Shown piece by piece: positions 29,919 through 38,829 of a stretch of 64,000 nt of DNA. The notes beneath the pieces were generated by a model. The model worked only from the letters and a program-made list of their open reading frames with translations. It did no database searches and was not told where the DNA came from. The DNA lies in the NCBI GenBank assembly GCA_016201045.1, contig JACQDM010000002.1, positions 620,001 through 684,000 of the forward strand, read 5' to 3'. This stretch comes from Afipia sp. (GTDB lineage: Bacteria; Pseudomonadota; Alphaproteobacteria; Rhizobiales; Xanthobacteraceae). Every line of letters starts with the position of its first letter. The first letter of the stretch is position 1. Position numbers and translations under genes: made by a program.

Positions 29919-31258
29919 CCGTGGCCTTCCTTGACAACAGCGGATGAGATGTCTTTCGCCTCTTCCAGGAAGACGGTCGGTGCGCGATGTCCGATCAACC
30001 CGCGCGGTCGCCAGATCATCAGCAGGACCATTGCGCCGCCGAACACCAGCATGCGGAACTGTTCAAATCCCCGAAACAGTTCAAAGCCGCCGATCATGGC
30101 CAACGCTGCGAGCGCGACGCCGAGTTGCGATCCCATGCCGCCGAGCACGACGATGGCGAGCACCAAGGCTGATTCCTGAAACGTGAAAGACTCCGGGCTG
30201 ATGAAGCCCTGGCGTGTTGCGAAGAATGCGCCGGCAAATCCGCCGAACATCGCGCCCGTCGCGAATGCCGTCAGTTTGGTTTTCGTCGTGTTGATGCCAA
30301 GTGCGCGGCAGGCGACTTCGTCCTCGCGCAGCGCTTCCCATGCGCGGCCGATCGGCAATCGCCGCAGGCGGATTGTCACCCAGTTCGTCAGCAGGGAGAG
30401 CGCGAGGATCAGGTAGAACAGAAACACCACGCGATGGGTCGGTGAAAATGCGATTCCGAGTTTGGCGGCGAGACCGTCTTCGGTGTTCGTCAGAGGAATT
30501 CCGAAAAACGTCGGACGGGGAATTCCCGAGATACCGTTGGGTCCGCCCGTGACTTTTTGCCAGTTCAGCAGAATGAGGCGGATGATTTCGCCGAAGGCAA
30601 GCGTGACGATGGCGAGATAATCGCCGCGCAACCGGAGTACCGGAAAGCCGAGCAGCATGCCCCAGAACGCGGCGAGAATTCCCGCGAGCGGAAGGCAGAC
30701 CCAGAACGACAATCCGAAAGTCGTCGCCAGCAACGCATACGAATAGGCGCCGACCGCATAGAACGCGACGTAGCCGAGATCGAGCAGTCCGGCGAGGCCG
30801 ACGACGACATTCAACCCCCAGCCGAGCATCACGTAGGTCAGAACGAGAATACCGAGGTCGAGAATGTAGCGCTGGTCGTAGAAGACGATCGGGACAAGTG
30901 CCGTGAACACCAGCAGGGCCGGCACTAGGATGCGGCGGAATTTTTTTAGCCCGGCGCCGATAGAGCCCGGAATGCGGGATTCGAGAGCCGATATGGTCAC
31001 CGATCCGCGGAGCAATTCAACGAAAATGCTGCCCGCAAAAACTGTTGCCACCAGCATCGCGAGATCGCCAAAGCGGGTCCAATAGATGAGCTGGCCGGTC
31101 GGTCCTGCTTCGGTGCGAACGCCGACCATCAGCGAAAACAGTACGAGCGCAATAAGTGCGCTGAGCAAAGATTTCTTCAGGATGAATGCGGTGCCGCGCC
31201 CCGGTGCAGGGGATACGGACGCGAGAGGATCGGTTGTGCGCGCCACGTCGTCTCTCAA
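29915..31258 (-). CDS. livM: Branched-chain amino acid ABC transporter permease LivM
   Basis: The 447-residue permease has about ten membrane segments. It carries the LivM core with GLNVVVGLAGLLDLGYVAFY and GDYLAIVTLAFGEIIRLIL. About 120 residues before the core form an N-terminal extension with two or three hydrophobic segments, as in many alphaproteobacterial LivM proteins. It overlaps livH and livG by four bases. Confidence 0.94.
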   Translation of the reverse strand: MRDDVARTTDPLASVSPAPGRGTAFILKKSLLSALIALVLFSLMVGVRTEAGPTGQLIYWTRFGDLAMLVATVFAGSIFVELLRGSVTISALESRIPGSIGAGLKKFRRILVPALLVFTALVPIVFYDQRYILDLGILVLTYVMLGWGLNVVVGLAGLLDLGYVAFYAVGAYSYALLATTFGLSFWVCLPLAGILAAFWGMLLGFPVLRLRGDYLAIVTLAFGEIIRLILLNWQKVTGGPNGISGIPRPTFFGIPLTNTEDGLAAKLGIAFSPTHRVVFLFYLILALSLLTNWVTIRLRRLPIGRAWEALREDEVACRALGINTTKTKLTAFATGAMFGGFAGAFFATRQGFISPESFTFQESALVLAIVVLGGMGSQLGVALAALAMIGGFELFRGFEQFRMLVFGGAMVLLMIWRPRGLIGHRAPTVFLEEAKDISSAVVKEGHG

Positions 31259-32250
31259 ACTTTTTCGACTTCAGGACGGCCAAGCAAGCCGGTCGGCAAA
31301 AAGATGAGGACGATAATCAAAATCGAAAACGCTGCGACATCTTTATACTCGGACGAGAAGTAAGCCGCCCAGAATGTCTCGATCAGTCCAATGGCCAATC
31401 CGCCGAGCATTGCGCCGGGAAGGGAGCCGATTCCGCCGAGCACGGCGGCAGTGAACGCCTTGATGCCGGCGACAAAGCCCATGAAGAAATCGACGACACC
31501 GTAATAGAGCAGGTACATCATGCCTGCGACGGCCGCGAGTGCCGCGCCTATCACGAACGTCATCGAGATCGTGCGATCGACATCGACGCCGAGCAGCGCC
31601 GCCATCGTCTGATCCTGTTCGCATGCACGCATGTCGCGGCCCAGTCGCGTGCGCGCCACGAGCCACGAGAAGACTACGAGCAGGACCATCGTGGTGACGA
31701 CGACGATGATCTGGATGTTAGAGAGCCGGACAGCGAAGCCGTCGCGCTCCAGAAGCGTGTAGCCGCCGGTAATCACGGGGGGCACTGGCTTCACGCGCGC
31801 GCCCTGCGCAACTTGCGAGAAATTCGACAGAACGAAGGACATTCCAATGGCCGACAGCATTGGCGCGAGACGAAACGATTGACGCAGCGGCCGGTACGCA
31901 ATTCGCTCCACCGTCCAACCATAAAGAGCGGTGATCGCCATCGCGACGACGAGAACCAGCATCAGGATGAGAGGGATCGAGCTGAGGCCGATTGAGACGA
32001 GAACGAGAAAGGCAATCAGTGCGATGAATCCGCCGATCATGAAGATATCGCCATGGGCGAAATTGATCATGCCGACGATGCCGTAGACCATTGTGTAGCC
32101 GATTGCGATCAGCCCGTAGATGGAGCCGAGCACAAGGCCGTTGATCATCTGCTGGGCAAAATAATCCAAAATGAATCCCGCAATGGATCCCCTGCGATCT
32201 CGCAGGTGGAAGAATGCGCCGAAGCCCGGCCGGATCGTCGCTTGTGTCAT
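31255..32250 (-). CDS. livH: Branched-chain amino acid ABC transporter permease LivH
   Basis: The 331-residue permease has the LivH start region QQMINGLVLGSIYGLIAIGY and YGIVGMINFAHGDIFM, the RLGRDMRACEQDQTMAALLG loop that contacts the ATPase, and about eight membrane segments. It is first in the livHMGF order. The ATG at 32250 has a poor ribosome binding site; an internal start near residue 34 is unlikely because the first segment begins there. Confidence 0.94.
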   Translation of the reverse strand: MTQATIRPGFGAFFHLRDRRGSIAGFILDYFAQQMINGLVLGSIYGLIAIGYTMVYGIVGMINFAHGDIFMIGGFIALIAFLVLVSIGLSSIPLILMLVLVVAMAITALYGWTVERIAYRPLRQSFRLAPMLSAIGMSFVLSNFSQVAQGARVKPVPPVITGGYTLLERDGFAVRLSNIQIIVVVTTMVLLVVFSWLVARTRLGRDMRACEQDQTMAALLGVDVDRTISMTFVIGAALAAVAGMMYLLYYGVVDFFMGFVAGIKAFTAAVLGGIGSLPGAMLGGLAIGLIETFWAAYFSSEYKDVAAFSILIIVLIFLPTGLLGRPEVEKV

Positions 32251-32415
32251 TTTCTAACAGTGGGAACTGGAGGCGGCAACCGGAGCCGCTGCGGTGCGCC
32301 CGTCCGTCCACGATTGTTCCTGTGCCTCGAAATGGTCACGCCGGAACCGCTGTTCCAATGAAACCAACGCTGCTTCACCGGGGTTATCGTTCGTTCAACC
32401 AAGGAGAAATGTTCG

Positions 32416-32553
32416 ATGTCCCAGAACAATCAGAACCAGAACGCCGGCCAGCAGAGTCAGAACCCGAACCAGAAGCCGGGTCAGCAGCAGGGCGGCGGCC
32501 AGAAACCTGGTCAGCAGAGCCAGAATCCGGGGCAGCAGAATCCGAACCGCTAA
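32416..32553 (+). CDS. Tiny Gln/Asn/Pro/Gly-rich low-complexity protein
   Basis: A 45-residue open frame begins MSQNNQNQNAGQQSQNPNQK and is built from Q, N, P, G, S and K only, apart from one Ala, one Met and a final Arg. QSQNPxQ and KPGQQ recur. AAGGAG (32401-32406) lies nine bases before the ATG, and a rho-independent terminator begins 30 bases after the stop, so it looks like a complete monocistronic gene. It is divergent from livH. No family is recognised. It is hydrophilic, probably disordered, with no signal peptide. Confidence 0.65.
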   Translation: MSQNNQNQNAGQQSQNPNQKPGQQQGGGQKPGQQSQNPGQQNPNR

Positions 32554-32582
32554 AGCGTTCCGGACAAGCCCCGCGAAGGAAG

Positions 32583-32610
32583 ATCCCGCCGAAAGGCGGG
32601 ATTTTCTTTG
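32583..32610 (+). terminator. Rho-independent terminator of the Q/N-rich small gene
   Basis: ATCCCGCC and GGCGGGAT form an 8-bp stem with a GAAA tetraloop, followed by TTTCTTTG on the plus strand. Confidence 0.88.
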
Positions 32611-32759
32611 TTCTGTCTGGTGCGGTAGCGGGGTCCGCCGCTGCCGGTAAGGTTAAAAAAGGGTTTAAATTGCCGCTTGCAGTTGAGCGGCGTTAGCTGC
32701 CGCCCAACAGAAAAATGGGGTGCCGGTTCGGCATTACCTAAATGCGGGGCGCAGGCAGA

Positions 32760-33275
32760 ATGAACAGGGATTGGCGGCTCAGTACGTTCAATGGCGCACT
32801 GCTGGCGTCGTACTTCATCCCGGCGTGGACTATCGCCGCTCTGAAAATCTGGATTTCGCCTATCCGCGGTCTTTACGACCGCGCCAACATCGCGCCTGCG
32901 ATGTATGTCAGCGACAATCTCGCGTTGTCCGCCGTCACGACCGTTCGTCTTGCGTGGCTGCTGGCTCTGGCCAAGGTAACGGTCGCGGCGTTCTTTGTGG
33001 TGTTTCTCGTTCTGATCGTGCGGGAGTCGATCCGCAGGAAGGGCAACTGCGACGAAGCGCTCGGCTATGCACTCGGCATTGGTGCCTTCATCAGCATGGC
33101 GAGCTTGCTCGCCGCGTCCAAGGTCGGCGAGCTTGCGGCGTTGCGTCTGCACGCCAGTGAGTCGCTGCTTCTGATCGGCGCTGCGATCGTTCTGATCGTC
33201 GATACGTCGCGAGCGCCTGCCGTAAAAAAGCTGGACGATCGCGTTGGCTATCCCCTGGGCGCTCCCAATTCCTGA
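32760..33275 (+). CDS. Hypothetical membrane protein
   Basis: The 171-residue protein has four hydrophobic segments (around 12-32, 62-92, 103-125 and 137-152) and a short charged tail. I recognise no family. The ATG at 32760 is taken from GCAGGCAG just upstream; the frame is open from 32742. Its 3' end overlaps the convergent pcaC by 28 bases, which leaves no room for a separate terminator. Confidence 0.65.
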   Translation: MNRDWRLSTFNGALLASYFIPAWTIAALKIWISPIRGLYDRANIAPAMYVSDNLALSAVTTVRLAWLLALAKVTVAAFFVVFLVLIVRESIRRKGNCDEALGYALGIGAFISMASLLAASKVGELAALRLHASESLLLIGAAIVLIVDTSRAPAVKKLDDRVGYPLGAPNS

Positions 33276-33640
33276 ATTGCCGCGGCGGCTTCCTTGAGGG
33301 CGTGATTGGCTACCGGCACCCCGCAATAGATTGCCTGCTGCAGGATGATTTCCTTGATGTCGTCTCCCGTAAAGCCGCCCTCCGAAAGGGCGGCGCGCAC
33401 ATGCATGCGGAATTCGTCCCAATGTCCGAGCGCCATCATGGTGCCAATTACAAGAATGCGACGTGCGCGCTCGTCGAAATGCGGCCGCGTCCAGATCTCG
33501 CTCCATGCGTAACGCGTGATGAGATCGAGAAATTCGGCATTGAACGGTGTCTTGTTCGCGGCGGATTTGTCGACCCACGCATTGCCCAGAACTTTTCGGC
33601 GTTGCACCTCACCCTGCTGACGCCGCTTGTCGTCATCCAT
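33248..33640 (-). CDS. pcaC: 4-carboxymuconolactone decarboxylase
   Basis: The 130-residue PcaC decarboxylates 4-carboxymuconolactone in the protocatechuate branch of the beta-ketoadipate pathway. It has RRKVLGNAWVDKS, NAEFLDLITRYAWSEIW and GHWDEFRMHVRAAL, with the carboxymuconolactone-decarboxylase core IKEIILQQAIYCGVPVANHA. The start MDDDKRRQQGEVQRRKVLG at 33640 fits the family. It lies 10 bases downstream of pcaD. Confidence 0.93.
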   Translation of the reverse strand: MDDDKRRQQGEVQRRKVLGNAWVDKSAANKTPFNAEFLDLITRYAWSEIWTRPHFDERARRILVIGTMMALGHWDEFRMHVRAALSEGGFTGDDIKEIILQQAIYCGVPVANHALKEAAAAIQELGAPRG

Positions 33641-33650
33641 GACGTGATCC

Positions 33651-34433
33651 TCAGCGTTGCGTGAGGAAACCAGCAACGGCTTCCGTGAATGCGTGCGGCT
33701 GCTCGACGTTGGAAATATGTGCCGCGTCGAGCAGCGTCATGCTGGCGCCGGGAATATGGGCGCGGATGTATTCACCGGCTTCGACGGGTGTCGACATGTC
33801 CTTGCGTCCCGCGATCACCAGCGTCTTGGCTTTTATCTTCGGCAGAAATTCGCGCTGGTCGAGTTTGCTCAAGGCTTCGCAACAGGCGATATATCCTTCC
33901 ACGGGCGAAGCGATCAGCATCGATTTCATGCGCTCCGTTGTTTGAGGATTGCGGTCGCGGAAATCTGCTGTGAGCCATCCCGCGATCACCGCGTCGGCAA
34001 CCGATGCGATGCCGCCTTCCGTCACGGCTTTGATGCGGTTGTTCCAGTTTGTCGGGTCTGGATAGTAGCAACTGGTATTGGCGAGGATCAGCCGGTCGAT
34101 CCGTTGCGGCGCGTTGGCACCAAGCCATTGTCCGACCATTCCACCCATCGACAATCCGCACCAATGCACGCGCTCGATGTTGAGATCGTCGAGGATCGCA
34201 AGCACATCCTTGCCGAAGCGTTCCATCGAATACGGTCCCGGCGGCACACCGGATTTGCCGTGGCCGCGGCGATCGTATCGCACGACGCGAAACAGCTTGG
34301 CCAGAGCCGCCATCTGCGGCTCCCACATCTGCATCGTCGAGCCGAGTGAGTTCGACAGCATCAGTGTCGGGCCGCCATCGCGTCCTTCGACCGCGACATT
34401 CAGAAGACAGCCATCGGCATCGATCATCGGCAT
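33651..34433 (-). CDS. pcaD: 3-oxoadipate enol-lactonase
   Basis: The 260-residue alpha/beta hydrolase opens beta-ketoadipate enol-lactone. The nucleophile is Ser95 in GLSMGG. SLGSTMQMWEPQ, RYDRRGHGKS and the C-terminal His in DAAHISNVEQP complete the catalytic layout. It lies between pcaB and pcaC in one operon. Confidence 0.93.
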   Translation of the reverse strand: MPMIDADGCLLNVAVEGRDGGPTLMLSNSLGSTMQMWEPQMAALAKLFRVVRYDRRGHGKSGVPPGPYSMERFGKDVLAILDDLNIERVHWCGLSMGGMVGQWLGANAPQRIDRLILANTSCYYPDPTNWNNRIKAVTEGGIASVADAVIAGWLTADFRDRNPQTTERMKSMLIASPVEGYIACCEALSKLDQREFLPKIKAKTLVIAGRKDMSTPVEAGEYIRAHIPGASMTLLDAAHISNVEQPHAFTEAVAGFLTQR

Positions 34434-34445
34434 CGTTTTTCCAAT

Positions 34446-35801
34446 CTAGTCTTTCTGCAGCGATGCCAGCAGCCGGTCGATCAGCGTCTGCGACACCCCG
34501 TGATAGGACATCGGTTCGAACAGCGCGCTCAGCTTATCGGGCGCAATATGAGAGGTGACGTGAGAATCTTTCGCAAGCACGTCGCGCAGATGCTGCCTCG
34601 TCTCGACTGATTTGCGGCTGGCCGCTTCAATAATTTTATGCGCTTCGCTTTTGCCGATTTTTTTCGCCAGCGCCATTGAAACGGCCTCGGCCATGATAAG
34701 ACCGCGCGTGCTGTCGAGATTGGTACGCATCCGCTCGGCGTCGACGGTCATGCCTTCGGCAATATCGGCGACGGCCGCGAGCGCTCCGGATGTGACCAGC
34801 ATCAGCGTCGGCAACGCCGGCCACTCTGCGTGCCATAATCCCGCGCTTCGCTCGTGTTCCTGAGCCTGTGCGGCGAATATCGTTGCTGCAAGGTTGGGAG
34901 CCATCGTTGCCGCAGCGATGGCCGATGCAGCCCCCACTGGATTGCGCTTGTGCGGGAGCGCCGACGAGCCGCCGCGCCCTTCGCCTGCAGGTTCGAATGC
35001 TTCGCCCACTTCGGTCTGCATCAACAAGGTGACGTCACGTGCGATCTTGCCGCAAGTGCCGGCAAGGATCGCAAATACCGATGCGCATTCCGCGATCCGA
35101 TCCCGTTGAGTGTGCCAGGGCGCGTCGGGCAATGGCAGCGACAATTCCTTCGCAAGATGCTCGGCGATCTTGAGTCCGTCCGCTCCGAGCGAGGCGAGCG
35201 TGCCACCCGCGCCGCCGAATTGCAGCGCCAGTGTTTCGCGCTTTGCTCTCTTGAACCGTGCGCGAGAGCGATGCAGCGCAGATGCATACTCGGCGAGCTT
35301 CAACCCGAATGGCATCGGAAGCGCTTGCTGGAGAAGCGTCCGCGCAACAGTTGCCGTGTTCCGATGTTGATTTGCAAGTTTGGCGAATGCCGCGATGGTG
35401 CGGTCAAGGTCTTTCAGAAGTACGTCGATGCCATCGCGCAATTGCAGCACGGTTGCGGTGTCGATCACGTCCTGGCTGGTCGCGCCCCAATGCACGAATT
35501 TTGCAGCTTCCGCGTCGGATTTTGCTACTTGCGCGGTCAGCATCTTGACGAGCGGGATGGCGAGGTTGCCGGCTTTGGTCGCGCCGTCGCCGAGCGTTGC
35601 GATATCGAAATGCGCAGCGACACATTGCTTGCCGATGGACGTTGCCGCAGCCTTTGGAATGATGCCCGTAGCAGCTTGTGCGCGCGCGAGCGCGCTTTCG
35701 AAATCGAGCATATGTTGAACATACGCGCTGTCATCGCAGACGGCCTGCATGGCAACACTCGACAGGAAGGGCGCTAACAGCGGTGACAACGACGTGCTCA
35801 T
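34446..35801 (-). CDS. pcaB: 3-carboxy-cis,cis-muconate cycloisomerase
   Basis: The 451-residue enzyme of the fumarase superfamily lactonises 3-carboxymuconate. It has the signature GRGGSSALPHKRNPVGAAS, WGATSQDVIDTATVLQLRDG and the TLLQQALPMPFG segment. It heads pcaBDC with a 12-base gap to pcaD. The ring-cleaving dioxygenase genes pcaHG and a PcaQ regulator are not in the window. Confidence 0.93.
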   Translation of the reverse strand: MSTSLSPLLAPFLSSVAMQAVCDDSAYVQHMLDFESALARAQAATGIIPKAAATSIGKQCVAAHFDIATLGDGATKAGNLAIPLVKMLTAQVAKSDAEAAKFVHWGATSQDVIDTATVLQLRDGIDVLLKDLDRTIAAFAKLANQHRNTATVARTLLQQALPMPFGLKLAEYASALHRSRARFKRAKRETLALQFGGAGGTLASLGADGLKIAEHLAKELSLPLPDAPWHTQRDRIAECASVFAILAGTCGKIARDVTLLMQTEVGEAFEPAGEGRGGSSALPHKRNPVGAASAIAAATMAPNLAATIFAAQAQEHERSAGLWHAEWPALPTLMLVTSGALAAVADIAEGMTVDAERMRTNLDSTRGLIMAEAVSMALAKKIGKSEAHKIIEAASRKSVETRQHLRDVLAKDSHVTSHIAPDKLSALFEPMSYHGVSQTLIDRLLASLQKD

Positions 35802-35956
35802 AATGAGCGGACCCTAGCCAAGCAGCCCTTGCATGCCAAGCCAACGGTCGATGTCCAGTGTAGTTTTGCAATGCACGTTGGTGTTGGCTGCCCCTTTTCA
35901 TTGCGCTCGCGTTGGCATAGTTGAATGCAACGGATCGGCAATGCGGAGACGACGAC

Positions 35957-36406
35957 ATGGCAATGACAATGACCGGCGAGGTCCAGCTTCCGGCGTCACG
36001 GCAGGTTGTATGGGAGAAGCTGAACGATCCCGAGGTGCTCAAAGCGTGCATTCCCGGATGCGAAGAACTGACGAAATCCGGCGACAATCAGTTTGAGGCC
36101 GTGGCGAAAATGAAGGTCGGGCCGGTATCGGCGCGCTTCAAGGGCAAGGTCACGCTCGGCGATCTCGACCCGCCGAACGGCTACAAGATTTCCGGCGAAG
36201 GCGAGGGCGGTGTCGCGGGCTTTGCGAAGGGCGGCGCGACGGTCGCGCTGGCGGACAAGGATGGCGGGACGCTATTGACCTACAATGTCGAGGCCCAGAT
36301 CGGCGGCAAACTCGCGCAGCTTGGACAGCGCCTCATCAGCGGCGCTGCCAAGAAATTGGCCGATGAATTTTTCGCAAAATTCGCCGATGCTGTGAAAGCG
36401 GGCTGA
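35957..36406 (+). CDS. coxG: CoxG-like SRPBCC protein
   Basis: The 149-residue protein is a CoxG/carbon monoxide dehydrogenase subunit G family member: MTMTGEVQLPASRQVVWEKL, CIPGCEEL and KMKVGPVSARFKGKV, ending in a helical LADEFFAKFADAV. CoxG is thought to anchor or help mature the Cox enzyme at the membrane. GCGGAGAC precedes the ATG at 35957. It opens the cox-type cluster, 178 bases before coxS. Confidence 0.9.
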   Translation: MAMTMTGEVQLPASRQVVWEKLNDPEVLKACIPGCEELTKSGDNQFEAVAKMKVGPVSARFKGKVTLGDLDPPNGYKISGEGEGGVAGFAKGGATVALADKDGGTLLTYNVEAQIGGKLAQLGQRLISGAAKKLADEFFAKFADAVKAG

Positions 36407-36583
36407 AGGCCTTTTCGCATATCTGGCCGTCGGCCAAATCAAGCCTTCTTGTTCCAGAGATGGCGGCCCGAGGTTGCTCAAGGCCGCCTTGACCCATACT
36501 ATGCAAATGGAACGATTTAAATAGTTTTTCGCCGCGCCCAAAGCGCGGCCCCGCGACGCAAGCCCGACAGACTGAGAGTTTCG

Positions 36584-37069
36584 ATGGCCAAGATTTCACT
36601 GATCGTGAACGGCAATCCGGTGACCGCGAATATCGACCCGCGAACGCTGCTGGTTCAATTTCTGCGCGAGAACCTGAGGCTGACCGGCACGCATGTCGGC
36701 TGCGATACGTCGCAATGCGGAGCCTGCGTTGTGCATCTCGATGGCAAAGCGGTGAAGGCATGCACCGCGCTTGCGGTGATGGCCGACGGGCATGAGGTCA
36801 AAACCATCGAGGGTCTCGCCGCCGACGGCGCACCGCTGCATCCGATGCAGGAGGCGTTTCGCGAACATCACGGCTTGCAATGCGGATTCTGCACACCGGG
36901 CATGATCATGACCGCCGTCGATATGGTTCATCGCAAGGGGCACGATCTTTCCGATCAGACCATTCGCGAGGAATTGGAAGGAAATCTCTGCCGCTGCACG
37001 GGCTACCAGAATATCGTGCTGTCGATCGCCGCCGGAGCGAAGGCGATGGCGAAGTCGGATATGGCGTAG
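36584..37069 (+). CDS. coxS: Molybdenum hydroxylase small [2Fe-2S] subunit, CoxS type
   Basis: The 161-residue iron-sulphur subunit carries two [2Fe-2S] sites. The plant-ferredoxin-like cysteines are in [16 protein letters not shown] and the second site is in CGFCTPGM with [11 protein letters not shown]. It passes electrons from the molybdenum centre to the FAD subunit. It should pair with coxM and a large CoxL-type subunit, but no large-subunit gene lies beside it. Confidence 0.94.
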   Translation: MAKISLIVNGNPVTANIDPRTLLVQFLRENLRLTGTHVGCDTSQCGACVVHLDGKAVKACTALAVMADGHEVKTIEGLAADGAPLHPMQEAFREHHGLQCGFCTPGMIMTAVDMVHRKGHDLSDQTIREELEGNLCRCTGYQNIVLSIAAGAKAMAKSDMA

Positions 37070-37078
37070 GGAATACCG

Positions 37079-37885
37079 ATGTACGAATTCAAATATCATC
37101 GTCCGGGCACCGTCCGTCAGGCCGCCAATTTCCTTGCCAAGAATGAGGACGCCAAGGTGATCGCGGGCGGCCACACGCTGGTGCCTGTGATGAAGCAGCG
37201 CCTCGCCAACCCGCCGCATCTCGTCGATCTGTCGCATATCGAAGGCCTCAACGGCATCGAGATGAAAGGCCGCAGCCTCGTCATCGGCGCGACTGCGACG
37301 CATGCCGAAGTCGCGGGCTCCGCCATCGTTGGAGAAGCCATTCCCGCGCTCGCGCATCTCGCCGGTTTGATCGGCGATCCCGCCGTGCGCCACAAAGGCA
37401 CCATCGGCGGTTCGCTCGCCAACAACGATCCGACGGCTGACTATCCTGCGGCGGTGACCGCGCTTGGCGCGACGATTGTGACCAACAAACGCAAGCTGAA
37501 GCCGGAAGAGTTTTTCCAGGGCTTGTTTGCAACGGCGCTCGAGGCTGACGAGATCATCACCAAAGTGATGTTTCCAGTTCCGAAAAAGGCCGCGTATCAG
37601 AAATTCCGCAATCAGGCATCGCGCTATGCACTGGTCGGCGTGTTCGTCGCCAAGCGCCCGTCCGATGTGCGCGTCGCCGTAACGGGCGCAGGAAGCAATG
37701 GCGTGTTTCGCGTAACGTCTTTCGAGGACGCGTTGAAGAAACGATTTTCACCGAAGGCGCTCGACGGACTCAGCGTTTCGGCTGACGGTCTGAACAGCGA
37801 TCTGCACGGCAGCGCAGACTATCGCGCCCATCTTATTCAGGTTCTCGCGCGCCGGGCCATGGAAGCGGCGACGGCCAAGACCTGA
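37079..37885 (+). CDS. coxM: Molybdenum hydroxylase FAD-binding subunit, CoxM type
   Basis: The 268-residue subunit has MYEFKYHRPGTVRQAANFLA, the FAD-binding VIAGGHTLVPVMKQRLA, and TIGGSLANNDPTADYP. It takes electrons from CoxS and hands them to quinone or another acceptor. It is nine bases behind coxS. The next gene is the MoxR-type coxD; in complete clusters a coxL gene normally accompanies coxM and coxS. Confidence 0.94.
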   Translation: MYEFKYHRPGTVRQAANFLAKNEDAKVIAGGHTLVPVMKQRLANPPHLVDLSHIEGLNGIEMKGRSLVIGATATHAEVAGSAIVGEAIPALAHLAGLIGDPAVRHKGTIGGSLANNDPTADYPAAVTALGATIVTNKRKLKPEEFFQGLFATALEADEIITKVMFPVPKKAAYQKFRNQASRYALVGVFVAKRPSDVRVAVTGAGSNGVFRVTSFEDALKKRFSPKALDGLSVSADGLNSDLHGSADYRAHLIQVLARRAMEAATAKT

Positions 37886-37910
37886 CGTTTCCGGAACGGG
37901 AGTCCGAGAA

Positions 37911-38822
37911 TTGACCGCAAAGCCTTCCGCGATTCCATTGTCAGTCGATGCCACGCTCGATTTGCTGACGAGCCACGGCTATCTCGCCGAACGCTCGCTC
38001 GCGGCCGTTGTATTCCTCTCGCTGAGGATGGGCCGGCCACTGTTTCTGGAAGGCGAGGCGGGCGTCGGCAAAACGGAAATTGCGAAGGTTCTCAGCGCCG
38101 CGCTCGGCCGCAAGCTGATCCGTCTGCAGTGCTACGAAGGCCTCGATGTTGCCTCCGCAGTTTACGAGTGGAATAGCGCCGCGCAGATGATCGCAATTCG
38201 CCTGGCGGAAGCCGGAGGCGAGACTGACCGCGAGCAGCTTTCGAGCGATATCTTTGCCGATAAATTTCTAATCAAGCGCCCGTTGCTGCAGGCGCTCGAG
38301 CCGGATGTGGCGGGTCCGCCCGTGCTGCTGATCGACGAACTCGACCGCGCCGACGAAGCGTTCGAGGCGTATCTGCTGGAAATTCTCAGCGACTTTCAAG
38401 TGACGATTCCAGAGTTTGGGACGGTGAAGGCACCGCAGCCGCCGATCGTCATCGTTACGTCGAACCGCACCCGCGAAATTCACGACGCGCTCAAACGCCG
38501 CTGCCTTTATCATTGGGTCGATTACCCATCCGCCGAACGCGAACTGGCTATCGTGAAATCGCGCGTGCCGAATATCGGCGCGAAACTCTCGCAGCAGGTC
38601 GTGGGCTTCGTTCAGGCGCTGCGCGAGCAGGAACTGTTCAAGGTGCCGGGCGTCGCCGAGACCATCGACTGGGCGACGGCGCTTACAGAGCTGGATGCGA
38701 AATCGCTCTCGCCGCAGATCGTCGGCGACACGCTCGGCGCGCTTCTGAAGTATCAGGACGACATCGGCCGCATGCAGGGCGATGCACTGAATAAAGTCAT
38801 CAAGGAAGCCGTCAGCGACTAG
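37911..38822 (+). CDS. coxD: MoxR-type AAA ATPase, CoxD-like
   Basis: The 303-residue ATPase has Walker A EGEAGVGKTEIAK, Walker B VLLIDELDRADEAFEAYLLE and sensor IVIVTSNRTREIHDALKRRC. CoxD helps build the Cu-Mo active site in CO dehydrogenases; the same proteins serve other Mo hydroxylases. The start is a TTG at 37911 with GGAG eight bases upstream; no ATG fits before the AAA core. Confidence 0.92.
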   Translation: MTAKPSAIPLSVDATLDLLTSHGYLAERSLAAVVFLSLRMGRPLFLEGEAGVGKTEIAKVLSAALGRKLIRLQCYEGLDVASAVYEWNSAAQMIAIRLAEAGGETDREQLSSDIFADKFLIKRPLLQALEPDVAGPPVLLIDELDRADEAFEAYLLEILSDFQVTIPEFGTVKAPQPPIVIVTSNRTREIHDALKRRCLYHWVDYPSAERELAIVKSRVPNIGAKLSQQVVGFVQALREQELFKVPGVAETIDWATALTELDAKSLSPQIVGDTLGALLKYQDDIGRMQGDALNKVIKEAVSD

Positions 38823-38829
38823 GGGCACC

